Source of the DNA: Rhodobacterales bacterium RIFCSPHIGHO2_02_FULL_62_130
GTDB taxonomy: Bacteria; Pseudomonadota; Alphaproteobacteria; Rhodobacterales; Rhodobacteraceae
NCBI GenBank assembly: GCA_001828855.1
Contig: MHZT01000006.1
Span: 186,001-250,000 of the forward strand
Length of the DNA: 64,000 nucleotides
Direction: 5' to 3'
Shown: positions 34,245-42,350 of the stretch, in pieces
Numbering within the stretch: position 1 is the stretch's first letter
Layout: every line of letters starts with the position of its first letter
Translations under genes and position numbers: made by a program
Notes under the pieces: model-generated
Told to the model about the DNA's origin: nothing
The model's input: only the letters and a program-made list of their open reading frames with translations
Database searches by the model: none

Positions 34245-35912
34245 CTAGCGGTTGGCCCGCGCCAAAAGTGCAACGGCGGCCAGACCCATCGCCACCACGA
34301 CCAAGGCGGCGGGCGAGGCTTCGCCAAGATGCTCAAGGCTGACCAGCTCGTAAACCCGTGTGGACAGGGTGTTGAAGTTGAACGGGCGCAGCAGCAAGGT
34401 GGCGGGCAGTTCCTTGACGCAATCCACGAACACCACCAGCAGGGCCGTGGCCACCGATCCACGCATCAGCGGCAGGTAAACCGCGCGCAGGGTGCCACCC
34501 GCAGAACGCCCCAAAGATCGCGCCGCCAGCGGCAAGGACGGCGAAATCCGCCCGAATGAGCTGTCCAGCGCGCCTTGGGCGATGCCGAAAAACCGCACCA
34601 CATAGGCCAGAACAATCGCCGCCGCTGTCCCCGTGATCAGCAGCCCCGGATCATGCCCCGTCACCGCCAGCACCAGATCGGCCAGCCGGTGATCCAGCGC
34701 CGCCAGCGGGATCAGCAACCCCACCGCCAGCACCGCCCCCGGTGCGGCATAGCCCAGCGTCGTGACCGGCAGCACCACCCGCGCCATGCCCCGCCCCGCC
34801 AGCCGCACGCCGTAAACCAGAAACAACGCCGCCCCCACCGTGATCAGCGCGGCACTCCCCCCCACCAGCACCGTGTTCAGCGTGGCCTCTGCCAGACCCG
34901 GCGCAAGCCACACCGTCGGCTGCGCCAACGCATGCCCCGCCATCACCCCTACCGGCAGCACGAAACCAACGGCCACCGGCACAAGACACAGCCCGGTCGC
35001 AATCCACGCCCATATCCCATGCAAAGGCTGCGCCTGCACCGGACGCGAAGCCCGCGAGGGCCGGTGAAAGCGGGCATTGCGGCGGCTTAACCGCTCGATC
35101 GTCACAAGGATCAGGATCAGCGTCAGGATCACCCCCGCAATCTGCGCCGCCCCGCCGGCGTTGTTTCCGCTCAACCAAGTCGAGAACACGCCCGTCGTCA
35201 GGGTCTGCACGCCGAAATACTGGGTGGTGCCGAAATCGGCCACCGTCTCCATCAACGCCAGCGCCACGCCCGCCGCAATGGCAGGGCGCGCCAAGGGCAG
35301 GCCCAGCCGACGGAACACCCCGACCGGCCCCTGCCCCAGCGCGCGCGCCACCTCATAGGTGCCGCCCGACTGCTCGCGGAACGCCGCGCGCGACAAAAGA
35401 TAGACATAAGGATACAGCGCCGCCGACAGCACCAGCACCGCCGCCCATGTGCTGCGGATTTCCGGGAACCAGTAATCCCGCGAATCCTTGAACCCGAAGG
35501 CAAGCCGCAACGCGATCTGCACCGGACCCGCATAATCCAGAAAATCGACCAAGGCATAGGCTCCGACATAGGCCGGTATCGCCAGCGGAAACAGCAGCGC
35601 ATAATCCAGCACGCGGCTGCCCGGAAAGCGGAACATCACCACCAGCCACGCAGCCCCCGTCCCCACCGCCGCAGTCAGCACCCCCACCCCCGCCATCAGG
35701 ATCAGCGTCGTCGCCATATAGCGCGGCAAGACCGTGGACAGCAGATGCGGCCAGATATTCTCGGACGGATGCAGCGCGATCCACACCACCGCCAGCATCG
35801 GCGCCAGAACCGCCGCCGCAATCAGCACCGCACCAACCGACCAAAAATCGGGCCAATAGCGTCCGCGACGGCGGGATGCCTTGGGTATCTGACTGTTTTT
35901 CTTGGTCATCAT
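34245..35912 (-). CDS. Ferric iron-type ABC transporter permease (fused two-domain, FbpB-like)
   Basis: A 555-residue permease with about twelve hydrophobic segments, made of two fused BinPDT-type permease domains as in FbpB/SfuB proteins that import Fe3+ or similar. The EAA-like loops are recognisable as EVARALGQGPVGVFRRLGLP (first half) and AARSLGRSAGGTLRAVYLPL (second half). Neither a periplasmic binding protein nor an ATPase is encoded next to it, so the partners must be elsewhere. It is divergent from the hypothetical gene at 36005. A second ATG one codon in is possible. Confidence 0.9.
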   Translation of the reverse strand: MMTKKNSQIPKASRRRGRYWPDFWSVGAVLIAAAVLAPMLAVVWIALHPSENIWPHLLSTVLPRYMATTLILMAGVGVLTAAVGTGAAWLVVMFRFPGSRVLDYALLFPLAIPAYVGAYALVDFLDYAGPVQIALRLAFGFKDSRDYWFPEIRSTWAAVLVLSAALYPYVYLLSRAAFREQSGGTYEVARALGQGPVGVFRRLGLPLARPAIAAGVALALMETVADFGTTQYFGVQTLTTGVFSTWLSGNNAGGAAQIAGVILTLILILVTIERLSRRNARFHRPSRASRPVQAQPLHGIWAWIATGLCLVPVAVGFVLPVGVMAGHALAQPTVWLAPGLAEATLNTVLVGGSAALITVGAALFLVYGVRLAGRGMARVVLPVTTLGYAAPGAVLAVGLLIPLAALDHRLADLVLAVTGHDPGLLITGTAAAIVLAYVVRFFGIAQGALDSSFGRISPSLPLAARSLGRSAGGTLRAVYLPLMRGSVATALLVVFVDCVKELPATLLLRPFNFNTLSTRVYELVSLEHLGEASPAALVVVAMGLAAVALLARANR

Positions 35913-36004
35913 GGCGGCGGGATTACAGGAAAGCGGTTTCCCTGTCCAGAAAAGCGATTATAGTCGGCGCAAACTATCAAAAGATGAAACAGGCCAGACC
36001 CTTC

Positions 36005-36877
36005 ATGCGGATTGTCTATCACCTCGGGGCGCATTTCACCGATGAAGAGCGGCTGCTGAAATGCCTTCTGAAGAACCGCGACGTTCTGGCCCAGCATGAC
36101 ATCGTGGTGCCGGCGCCAAAACGCTACCGCGCCCTGCTGCGCGAAACCGCGATTGCGCTGAAAGGTCAGGCTGCCACCCGCGACAATCAGGCGCTTATCC
36201 TTGAACAGATCATGGAGGAAGACCACGCCGACCGGCTGATCCTGTCCTGGGACAGCTTTTTGTCTCTGCCGCCTTGGGTGCTGAAAGACACGCTCTATCC
36301 GGCAGCGGGCGAACGTGTGCGCGCCTTTTCGCAGATTTTCCCCGAAATCGAGGCCGAATTTCATCTGGCCATCCGCAATCCGGCGACGTTCCTGCCCGCG
36401 CTTTATGACAAACAGCGCCAGAAACCCTATCAGGACTTCCTTGCGGGGGCCGATCCTTTCGATCTGCGCTGGTCAGATGTGGTGGAACGGATTCTCGACA
36501 GCAACCCCGACGCTCCGCTGACGATCTGGTGCGACGAGGACACCCCGCTGATCTGGCCCGAAGTGCTGCAAGCCGTCGCGGGCCTGCCCGATGGTGTCCG
36601 GCTGGACGGCGAGGATGACCTGCTGTTGTCGCTGATGTCGACCGACGGCATGACCCGCCTGCGCGCCTATCTGGAAAGCCACCCGCCCGCCACCGTGCTG
36701 CAACGGCGAAAGATCGTCTCGGCCTTTCTGGACAAATTCGCGCTGCCAGACCGGATCGACATGCAGATCGATATGCCGGGCTGGACCGAAGACAGCGTGG
36801 CCGAACTCAGCCATCTCTACGAAGAAGACGTGGCCCGCATCGCGCAGATGGCCGAAGTCACCTTCCTCGCCCCCTGA
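36005..36877 (+). CDS. Hypothetical protein, N-terminus sulfotransferase-like
   Basis: A 290-residue soluble protein. The N-terminus MRIVYHLGAHFTDEERLLKC resembles the start of P-loop sulfotransferase-like proteins, but the glycine/threonine pattern of the PAPS-binding loop (GTT) is lost. The rest is acidic and helical, ending MAEVTFLAP. I chose the ATG at 36005; an ATG at 35984 is also possible. Divergent from the iron permease. No function can be assigned. Confidence 0.65.
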   Translation: MRIVYHLGAHFTDEERLLKCLLKNRDVLAQHDIVVPAPKRYRALLRETAIALKGQAATRDNQALILEQIMEEDHADRLILSWDSFLSLPPWVLKDTLYPAAGERVRAFSQIFPEIEAEFHLAIRNPATFLPALYDKQRQKPYQDFLAGADPFDLRWSDVVERILDSNPDAPLTIWCDEDTPLIWPEVLQAVAGLPDGVRLDGEDDLLLSLMSTDGMTRLRAYLESHPPATVLQRRKIVSAFLDKFALPDRIDMQIDMPGWTEDSVAELSHLYEEDVARIAQMAEVTFLAP

Positions 36878-36926
36878 AACCCGCTTCCGCAACGGGTTTC
36901 ATCTTGGCGCAAATACTCCGGGGGGT

Positions 36927-36968
36927 GGACCGCTCTGGCGGTCCAAAGGGGGGCTGGCCCCCCTTTTC
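36927..36968. terminator. Double-hairpin terminator attached to a family A element
   Basis: A family A core (TTTCATCTTGGCGCAAATAC from 36897) is followed by GGACCGC/GCGGTCC (36927-36944) and AAAGGGGGG-CTGG-CCCCCCTTT (36945-36966) with a T-run. It lies between the convergent hypothetical gene and gapR and can work in both directions. Confidence 0.85.
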
Positions 36969-36972
36969 TTCC

Positions 36973-37227
36973 TTACTGCATGCCCAAAGCGGCCTTGTAC
37001 ATATCCATGATCGCCTCTTCCTCGGCGATTTCATCCGGCTTGCGCTTCCGCAGCGCGATGACTTTCCGCATGACCTTGGTGTCATAGCCACGGCCCTTGG
37101 CCTCGGCAAACAGCTCTTTCTCCTGCTCGCCAATGTCTTTCTTCTCGGCGGCCAGTTGCTCGGCGCGCTCGATGAACTGGCGCAGTTCGTCTGCGGTGAC
37201 GGAATAGGTGTCGGTCGGATCGCTCAT
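36973..37227 (-). CDS. gapR: GapR (DUF2312) nucleoid-associated protein
   Basis: An 84-residue helical, charged protein of the DUF2312 family. In Caulobacter, GapR binds overtwisted A/T-rich DNA ahead of replication and transcription and is essential. The middle carries the typical EKKDIGEQEKELFAEAKGRG and VMRKVIALRKRKPDEIAEEE stretches. Length is normal for the family. The stop lies within a few bases of a strong bidirectional terminator. Confidence 0.93.
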   Translation of the reverse strand: MSDPTDTYSVTADELRQFIERAEQLAAEKKDIGEQEKELFAEAKGRGYDTKVMRKVIALRKRKPDEIAEEEAIMDMYKAALGMQ

Positions 37228-37380
37228 CGGGCTTGTCCTTATGCCTGCAAGGTTCCCTGCTTCCTATCGCGGTCTGGGGGGCGCGCGCAAGCGTTCGCCC
37301 CCCCCGTCCCCAAGCGCGCGCCCTTGCGAATTGCGCGCGCTCCCGCTAGGCGAAAGGCGCACAGTCAAAGGGGGCGCAGT

Positions 37381-37596
37381 ATGGAATATCTGATCTGGAT
37401 CGGGGCAGCCCTTGCCGCCATCGGCATCATCGGTCTGGTCTGGTGCATTTTGCAGGCCGTTGCCGCCAAGCGCGCGGGCCTTCAGGGCGAGGCAATGACC
37501 GCCGCCCTGCGCCGTGTTGTCGTCCTGAACATGGCGGCATTGGCCGTGTCCGGTCTTGGGCTGATGCTGGTCGTGGTCGGCGTGATCCTGTCCTAA
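37381..37596 (+). CDS. Small two-helix membrane protein
   Basis: A 71-residue protein with two membrane segments (about residues 4-26 and 45-70) separated by a short basic loop (AAKRAGLQGEAMTAALRRVV). No cysteine pair or catalytic motif is seen. The ATG at 37381 gives a normal hydrophobic N-terminus, whereas the longer upstream frame is not membrane-like. Function unknown. Its stop overlaps that of the convergent FadJ-like gene by three bases. Confidence 0.65.
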   Translation: MEYLIWIGAALAAIGIIGLVWCILQAVAAKRAGLQGEAMTAALRRVVVLNMAALAVSGLGLMLVVVGVILS

Positions 37597-39371
37597 TCGC
37601 GATTCAGGTCAGCAAAATCACGGCCCTCCGCAATCAGATCATCCAGCAGAGCTGCGGGGGTGAAAAGCTGTGGCGCGCGGTCTTTGTGCTGTCGTAGAAC
37701 CGCCCGCAGCACCATCAGGCCGCGCCGGTCGGCCTGAAACATCGGCCCGCCCTGCCAGCGCGGCAGCAGCCCCGAAGCCATAGCCACCGCATCAATATCC
37801 CCCGGACGCAGCGCCACGCCCTCGGCCAACAGCTTTGCCCCCTGATTTGCCAAAGCCGCCAGACAGAGCGGCACAACCTCGCGCGCTTCGGCAGGCGGTT
37901 GGGTCTGTCTGCGTGGCACACCAAGGCCAAACCCTGACAGCGCCGCCGCAATCGCCGCACGCGCAACGCCCTGTGCCTCCAGCCACGCGATTACCGCCGA
38001 AAGCGTTGCGCGCAGACGCCGCTCGATCGGCCCGCCCGGTCTGGTCAGCACCACCCGCCAGCCCAGCCTCTGCCCGACTGAAAGCGCCAAAGTCTGCAGC
38101 GACTGCGCCGCGCCAGAGCGGAGTGCCAGTTCGGCCAGCCCCTGCTGCGGATTGGGCGGCGTCAGCACCGCATCGGCAATGCCCCCCAATGCCACCACCG
38201 GCGGACAAGGCACGTCCTGCGGCCAAGCCCCCGCTTCGGGCGCGCCAAGCAGCAGATCGGCCCCCGCCGCAGCTTCGGGCGACAAAACCGGCCGCAACCG
38301 CGCCCAATCTGCATCACGCGCCTCGACGGAAAGCCGCCCTTCGGCCACCCCAAGCTCTTGCGCAGCCGCGATCTTTTCAACCGCCTGCACAAGACGGTCC
38401 CGCATCGGCTCAATCAGCGTCACCCGAAGCCCTGCGCCCAAAGCCGCCCGCGCCAGTTCGACCGAACCGGCGCTCGCCCCCCAGATCGCCACATGGGACA
38501 AAGGCACGGGGGCAAATGTCGGCGGCAAAGCCACCGCCCGCCGTTCCACCTGAGCGGCATGATGCAACGCTTGGGCTTCCGGCGTGGCGGCCAGATCCTC
38601 AAAGGCCACCTGCTCCATTGCAAGCCCTTGATCATAGGGCAAAAGCGCGGCCGCCTCGATACAATCCACAATCCGCGCCGGTGCAGGCAACGCGCCTGCA
38701 AGACCGGCCCTTGCCCGCCTTATGCTTTCCTGAAACACCAAGGCATCCCGCATCCCCTCGCGGCGCAGCCCTGCACGCAAACCCGACCAACTGCCTTGCG
38801 CCAAGCGATCCGCCGCCGTAACGGCGGCATCGATCAGCTTGTCTTCGACCACATGATCCAGGATGCCCAAAGCCAGCGCTTCTGCCGCGCTGATGCGCGC
38901 CCCGCCCAGCATCATGCGCAAGGCCTGCTCTGCCCCGATCAGTCGCGGCAGTCGCTGGGTTGCGCCCGCATGGGGCAGTATCCCCAGCCTGACCTCGGGC
39001 AAAGCCACCGAGGCGCGCGCCAAGGCGATCCGGAAATGCGCCGCCAAAGCCAGCTCCAATCCGCCGCCCAAGGCATCGCCCTGAATCGCGGCAACAACCG
39101 GCTTCGGGAAATTCTCGATCCGCAGACAAAGGCCCGCCAGATCCGGCCCCTGCCGCTGCGCGCGCGCACTGGCATACTCGACACCCGCCGAAAAATGCGC
39201 GCCCGTGCCGGTCAGCACCACCGCATGAATGTCAGCAGACACAACCGCAAAGTCCAGCCCCGTGGCCAATCCGGCGCAGATCTCTTGCGTCAGCGCATTT
39301 TCAGGCGGAGCGTCAAGCCGTAGCACCAGCACAGCGCCGCGCACTTCTTGCCGCACCAACCCTGATCCCAT
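37593..39371 (-). CDS. FadJ-like multifunctional beta-oxidation protein with degraded dehydrogenase half
   Basis: A 592-residue protein aligned in layout to FadJ/FadB: an N-terminal crotonase domain (about residues 1-190) with GDALGGGLELALA and PEVRLGILPHAGATQRLPRL, which keep the two expected glutamates. A 3-hydroxyacyl-CoA dehydrogenase-like half follows, ending with LRPGDIDAVAMASGLLPRWQ. The dehydrogenase half is degenerate: the NAD motif reads VAIWGASAGSVELA instead of GxGxxG. The start at 39371 (MGSGLVRQEV) follows GGACGG. It is shorter than FadJ (about 710). It is probably active as a hydratase or isomerase only. Confidence 0.8.
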   Translation of the reverse strand: MGSGLVRQEVRGAVLVLRLDAPPENALTQEICAGLATGLDFAVVSADIHAVVLTGTGAHFSAGVEYASARAQRQGPDLAGLCLRIENFPKPVVAAIQGDALGGGLELALAAHFRIALARASVALPEVRLGILPHAGATQRLPRLIGAEQALRMMLGGARISAAEALALGILDHVVEDKLIDAAVTAADRLAQGSWSGLRAGLRREGMRDALVFQESIRRARAGLAGALPAPARIVDCIEAAALLPYDQGLAMEQVAFEDLAATPEAQALHHAAQVERRAVALPPTFAPVPLSHVAIWGASAGSVELARAALGAGLRVTLIEPMRDRLVQAVEKIAAAQELGVAEGRLSVEARDADWARLRPVLSPEAAAGADLLLGAPEAGAWPQDVPCPPVVALGGIADAVLTPPNPQQGLAELALRSGAAQSLQTLALSVGQRLGWRVVLTRPGGPIERRLRATLSAVIAWLEAQGVARAAIAAALSGFGLGVPRRQTQPPAEAREVVPLCLAALANQGAKLLAEGVALRPGDIDAVAMASGLLPRWQGGPMFQADRRGLMVLRAVLRQHKDRAPQLFTPAALLDDLIAEGRDFADLNRD

Positions 39372-39469
39372 GCTACCGTCCTGCACCGCTGGCGCACCCC
39401 GCGTCTTGCTGTCGGTATTAAGCAAGACCAGCGGCCGCAAGGCAATGCCGGGCAGCAATGGCGCGCGGA

Positions 39470-39676
39470 TCAGACCGGCATATTGTCGAAATCGGCCTCA
39501 ACCTCGGCCTCGTGGCGCAGGGTTTCGGCGGGGTCATGCTCTGCCGCGCCCGGAATGAGTTTGGACAACGCCTGCATTTCCACCAAAAGCACGGTCAGAC
39601 CCACCGCCTGCCCCGCGATTGCCGCCGCCGTCATGTCCTGCGCCAGATGCGCCAAGCTGTTGGTCTGCGTTGTCAT
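39470..39676 (-). CDS. Small hypothetical protein next to the DksA-like gene
   Basis: A 68-residue acidic protein with a hydrophobic centre (AAAIAGQAVGLTVLLVEMQA) and an acidic C-terminus. A strong ribosome-binding site (AAGGAGATCAGG) precedes the ATG, 12 bp after the DksA-like stop, so the two are probably co-transcribed. I do not recognise the family. Confidence 0.65.
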   Translation of the reverse strand: MTTQTNSLAHLAQDMTAAAIAGQAVGLTVLLVEMQALSKLIPGAAEHDPAETLRHEAEVEADFDNMPV

Positions 39677-39688
39677 CCTGATCTCCTT

Positions 39689-40006
39689 TTACGCTGCACA
39701 ATTGCGGCAGAACGGGGTGTAGGGCAGCACATCCAGCCGCTCATCGCCGATTTCGGCCCCGCATTTCGCGCAAAAGCCGTATTCGCCCGCACTGATGCGC
39801 TGCAGCGCAGCCTTGATCTGGCGGATTTCCAACTGGCCGGAAACGCCCATGCCTTCAAGCACTTCGTCGCCTTCCCGCTCTGTCGCAAGTTCTTCCCAAT
39901 CCTGGGTCTGATGCGAATCCAGCTCGGCTTCGATACCAACCAAGCGGCTTTCCAGATCGGCCAGCCGCGTTTCAAGCTGAAGCTTGCGGGTGTGGATGGA
40001 TGTCAT
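39689..40006 (-). CDS. TraR/DksA-type zinc finger regulator
   Basis: A 105-residue protein with an N-terminal coiled-coil-forming half (residues 1-70, rich in E, L and R) and a C4 zinc finger, CAKCGAEIGDERLDVL then FCRNC, typical of DksA/TraR. Such proteins bind RNA polymerase through the secondary channel. It is shorter than DksA (about 150) and closer to the short family members. AAGGAGAGAG precedes the ATG. Divergent from the persulfide dioxygenase across a region with an FNR-type box. Confidence 0.85.
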   Translation of the reverse strand: MTSIHTRKLQLETRLADLESRLVGIEAELDSHQTQDWEELATEREGDEVLEGMGVSGQLEIRQIKAALQRISAGEYGFCAKCGAEIGDERLDVLPYTPFCRNCAA

Positions 40007-40056
40007 GGCTCTCTCCTTGTTGCCTGTATGACTAGCCTATCGCAAAAGGTTGCACC

Positions 40057-40070
40057 TTGACCCATATCAA
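40057..40070. promoter_or_regulatory. Candidate FNR/FnrL-type binding site
   Basis: TTGACCCATATCAA differs at one position from the FNR consensus TTGAT-N4-ATCAA. It lies in the 155-bp region between the DksA-like gene and the persulfide dioxygenase gene. Confidence 0.5.
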
Positions 40071-40091
40071 GACAAGAGCCGGCCATATATA

Positions 40092-40104
40092 TTCAAACGT
40101 TGAA
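40092..40104. promoter_or_regulatory. Candidate persulfide-sensor (BigR/SqrR-like) operator
   Basis: TTCAA-ACG-TTGAA within an AT-rich context (ATATTCAA...TTGAAATAT) is a near-perfect palindrome 58 bp before the dioxygenase ATG. It resembles the A/T-rich ATTC...GAAT sites of BigR/SqrR regulators. Confidence 0.45.
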
Positions 40105-40161
40105 ATATGTTGTAAGCCCCCCTATCTGCGCTAAACTATGCCCAACAACAGGAGGCAGCCC

Positions 40162-41025
40162 ATGCACCCCGCCGTTCACGCCTTTTTTGACGAAGCCACC
40201 AACACCATCACCTATCTGGTGCGCGAACCTCAGGGCCGCGCCTGCGCCGTCATCGATTCCGTGCTGGATTTCGACTATGCCTCGGGGCGCACGGATACGC
40301 GTTCGGCTGATGCGGTGATTGCGTTTATTCGCGACCATGATCTTGATCTGAAATGGGTTTTGGAAACGCATGTCCATGCCGATCATCTGTCCGCCGCCCC
40401 CTATATCCAAGAGGCATTGGGCGGCAAGATCGGCATTGGGGAACGCATCACCGTGGTGCAGGAAACCTTTGGCAAAGTGTTCAACGAAGGCACCCGCTTT
40501 GCCCGCGATGGCAGCCAGTTCGATCAGTTGTTCGCCGAGGGCGACAGCCTGATGATCGGGCAAATGCGCGCCGATGTGATGCATACCCCCGGCCATACCC
40601 CCGCCTGTCTGACTTATGTGATCGGCGACGCGGCCTTTGTCGGCGACACGCTGTTCATGCCCGATTTCGGCACCGCGCGCTGCGATTTTCCGGGGGGGTC
40701 CGCGGATGTCATGTATGAGTCGGTGCAGCGCATCCTGTCGCTGCCCGATGCCACCCGCATTTTCGTCGGCCATGACTACAAGGCACCGGGACGCGAGGAT
40801 TATGCTTGGGAATCCACCGTGGGCGAGCAGCGGGCGAAGAATATCCATATCGGCGCGGGGCGTGCGAAAGAGGATTTCGTCTCTTTGCGGCAGAAACGCG
40901 ATGCCACCCTTGCGATGCCCCGCCTGATTGTGCCTTCTTTGCAGGTCAATATGCGCGCGGGCCAAATGCCCGAGCCGGAAGACAACGGGCAGGTTTACCT
41001 CAAGGTTCCCATCAACGGACTTTGA
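40162..41025 (+). CDS. MBL-fold persulfide dioxygenase/hydrolase (Blh/ETHE1-like)
   Basis: A 287-residue metallo-beta-lactamase-fold protein. The metal site is THVHADH (H70, H72, D74, H75), with HTPGHTPACL, GDTLFMPDFGTAR and FVGHDYKAPGR completing the pattern. Persulfide dioxygenases oxidise glutathione persulfide to sulfite, and Blh proteins of this type are part of sulfide detoxification. AGGAGGCAGCCC precedes the ATG at 40162. The following two genes encode YeeE/YedE-like sulfur transport proteins. Confidence 0.88.
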   Translation: MHPAVHAFFDEATNTITYLVREPQGRACAVIDSVLDFDYASGRTDTRSADAVIAFIRDHDLDLKWVLETHVHADHLSAAPYIQEALGGKIGIGERITVVQETFGKVFNEGTRFARDGSQFDQLFAEGDSLMIGQMRADVMHTPGHTPACLTYVIGDAAFVGDTLFMPDFGTARCDFPGGSADVMYESVQRILSLPDATRIFVGHDYKAPGREDYAWESTVGEQRAKNIHIGAGRAKEDFVSLRQKRDATLAMPRLIVPSLQVNMRAGQMPEPEDNGQVYLKVPINGL

Positions 41026-41043
41026 CGCAAAGAAGGGGGCGCG

Positions 41044-41466
41044 ATGCAGATCGACTGGGTATGGGGCTTTGTCGGCGGGGTGCTGATTGGTCTGGCGGGA
41101 TCGGTGTTCTTGCTGATGAATGGCCGGATCATGGGGATTTCCGGCATTGTCGGCGGTCTTGTCGATCGCACAGGTCTGTCTAACTGGACCGAGCGTGTGG
41201 CCTTTATCATCGGCACCATTGCCGTTCCCGCCGCTTTTGCCGGACTTTGGGGGGCTGCAACGCATCTGACGACAAACTGGGGCGTCATCGTCGCGGGGGG
41301 GCTGTTGGTGGGGGTCGGCACGCGACTGGCACAGGGCTGCACCTCGGGCCACGGGGTTTGCGGCATTTCGCGTCTGTCCTTGCGCGGGATTGTGGCGACG
41401 GTGTTTTACATCGTGGCGGGCGGCATCACCATTGCGGTGCTGCGCCATGTGCTGGGGGTGATCTAG
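41044..41466 (+). CDS. YeeE/YedE family sulfur transporter subunit
   Basis: A 140-residue membrane protein of the YeeE/YedE (TsuA-like, DUF395) family, implicated in uptake of thiosulfate or related sulfur compounds. About four hydrophobic segments are visible, and the conserved cysteine loop reads GTRLAQGCTSGHGVCGISRL. It is followed without a gap by a second YeeE-like domain fused to a sulfurtransferase. The two small halves commonly occur as a pair. Confidence 0.87.
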   Translation: MQIDWVWGFVGGVLIGLAGSVFLLMNGRIMGISGIVGGLVDRTGLSNWTERVAFIIGTIAVPAAFAGLWGAATHLTTNWGVIVAGGLLVGVGTRLAQGCTSGHGVCGISRLSLRGIVATVFYIVAGGITIAVLRHVLGVI

Positions 41467-42345
41467 ATGCAGCGCAATTTCTTTGCCCTGCTGTCGGGCG
41501 GCATTTTCGGGCTTGGCCTGCTGATTTCGGGCATGGTTGACACGCTGAAGGTGCAAGGCTGGCTGGATGTCTTTGGCAATTGGGACCCGACGCTGGCCTT
41601 TGTGATGGGCGGGGCGATCCTGCCCATGGCCGTGGCATGGCAGGTGGCGGCGCGGCGCAAGCGGTCGGTGCTGGGCTATGCCTTCCCCGAAGCCCCCAAG
41701 CGTGAGGTCGGTCCCAATCTGGTGATCGGATCGGTGCTGTTCGGGATGGGCTGGGCCTTGGCCGGACTTTGCCCCGGACCTGCCATCGCCTCGATCAGCT
41801 TTGGCGGGACGGGCGGTCTGGTCTTTCTTCTGGCGATGCTGGCGGGTATGTTGATCGCACCCGCCGTGCGCGCCCGAATTGACGGCACCACCGCCCCCGT
41901 TGAAAGCCCGAGGACAAAGATGGACATTCGCGCCCTGACCCCGACCTATGCGGTTTCGCCGCAGATCATGCTGGAGGACCTGCCCGCGATCAAGGCCGCC
42001 GGTTTCACCACTGTCATCGACAACCGGCCCGATGCTGAAATTCCGGCCTCTTTGCATGCGGCGCATATGCGCGCAGCGGCCGAGGCGCTGGGACTTGAAT
42101 TTGTTGAAAATCAGGTAATTAGCGGCGGATTGACGGCTGAGAATGTCGAAAAGCAGGCGGCGACGCTGGCGGCGGCCAAAGGTCCGGTCTTTGCCTATTG
42201 CGCCTCTGGCAACCGCTGTTCCATCGTCTGGGCGCTGGTGAATGCGGGCAAACGCCCGACGGACGAGTTGATCAACGTGCCAGCCCAATATGGCTATAAC
42301 CTTGAGCATCTGCGCGCCCAGATCGAGGCCCGCGCCAAGGGCTGA
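41467..42345 (+). CDS. Fusion of YeeE-like (DUF6691) membrane domain and DUF442/TIGR01244 sulfurtransferase
   Basis: A 292-residue two-domain protein. Residues 1-135 are a YeeE/YedE-type membrane domain with LAGLCPGPAIAS. Residues about 152-292 are a cytosolic DUF442-type domain with the phosphatase-like loop FAYCASGNRCSIV (catalytic C245, R250). DUF442 domains are found fused to Blh proteins and act in persulfide handling. The linker carries GAGG followed after six bases by ATG (41920, residue 152), so a free C-terminal protein could also be made. The start follows the previous stop immediately. Confidence 0.85.
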   Translation: MQRNFFALLSGGIFGLGLLISGMVDTLKVQGWLDVFGNWDPTLAFVMGGAILPMAVAWQVAARRKRSVLGYAFPEAPKREVGPNLVIGSVLFGMGWALAGLCPGPAIASISFGGTGGLVFLLAMLAGMLIAPAVRARIDGTTAPVESPRTKMDIRALTPTYAVSPQIMLEDLPAIKAAGFTTVIDNRPDAEIPASLHAAHMRAAAEALGLEFVENQVISGGLTAENVEKQAATLAAAKGPVFAYCASGNRCSIVWALVNAGKRPTDELINVPAQYGYNLEHLRAQIEARAKG

Positions 42346-42350
42346 CGCCT

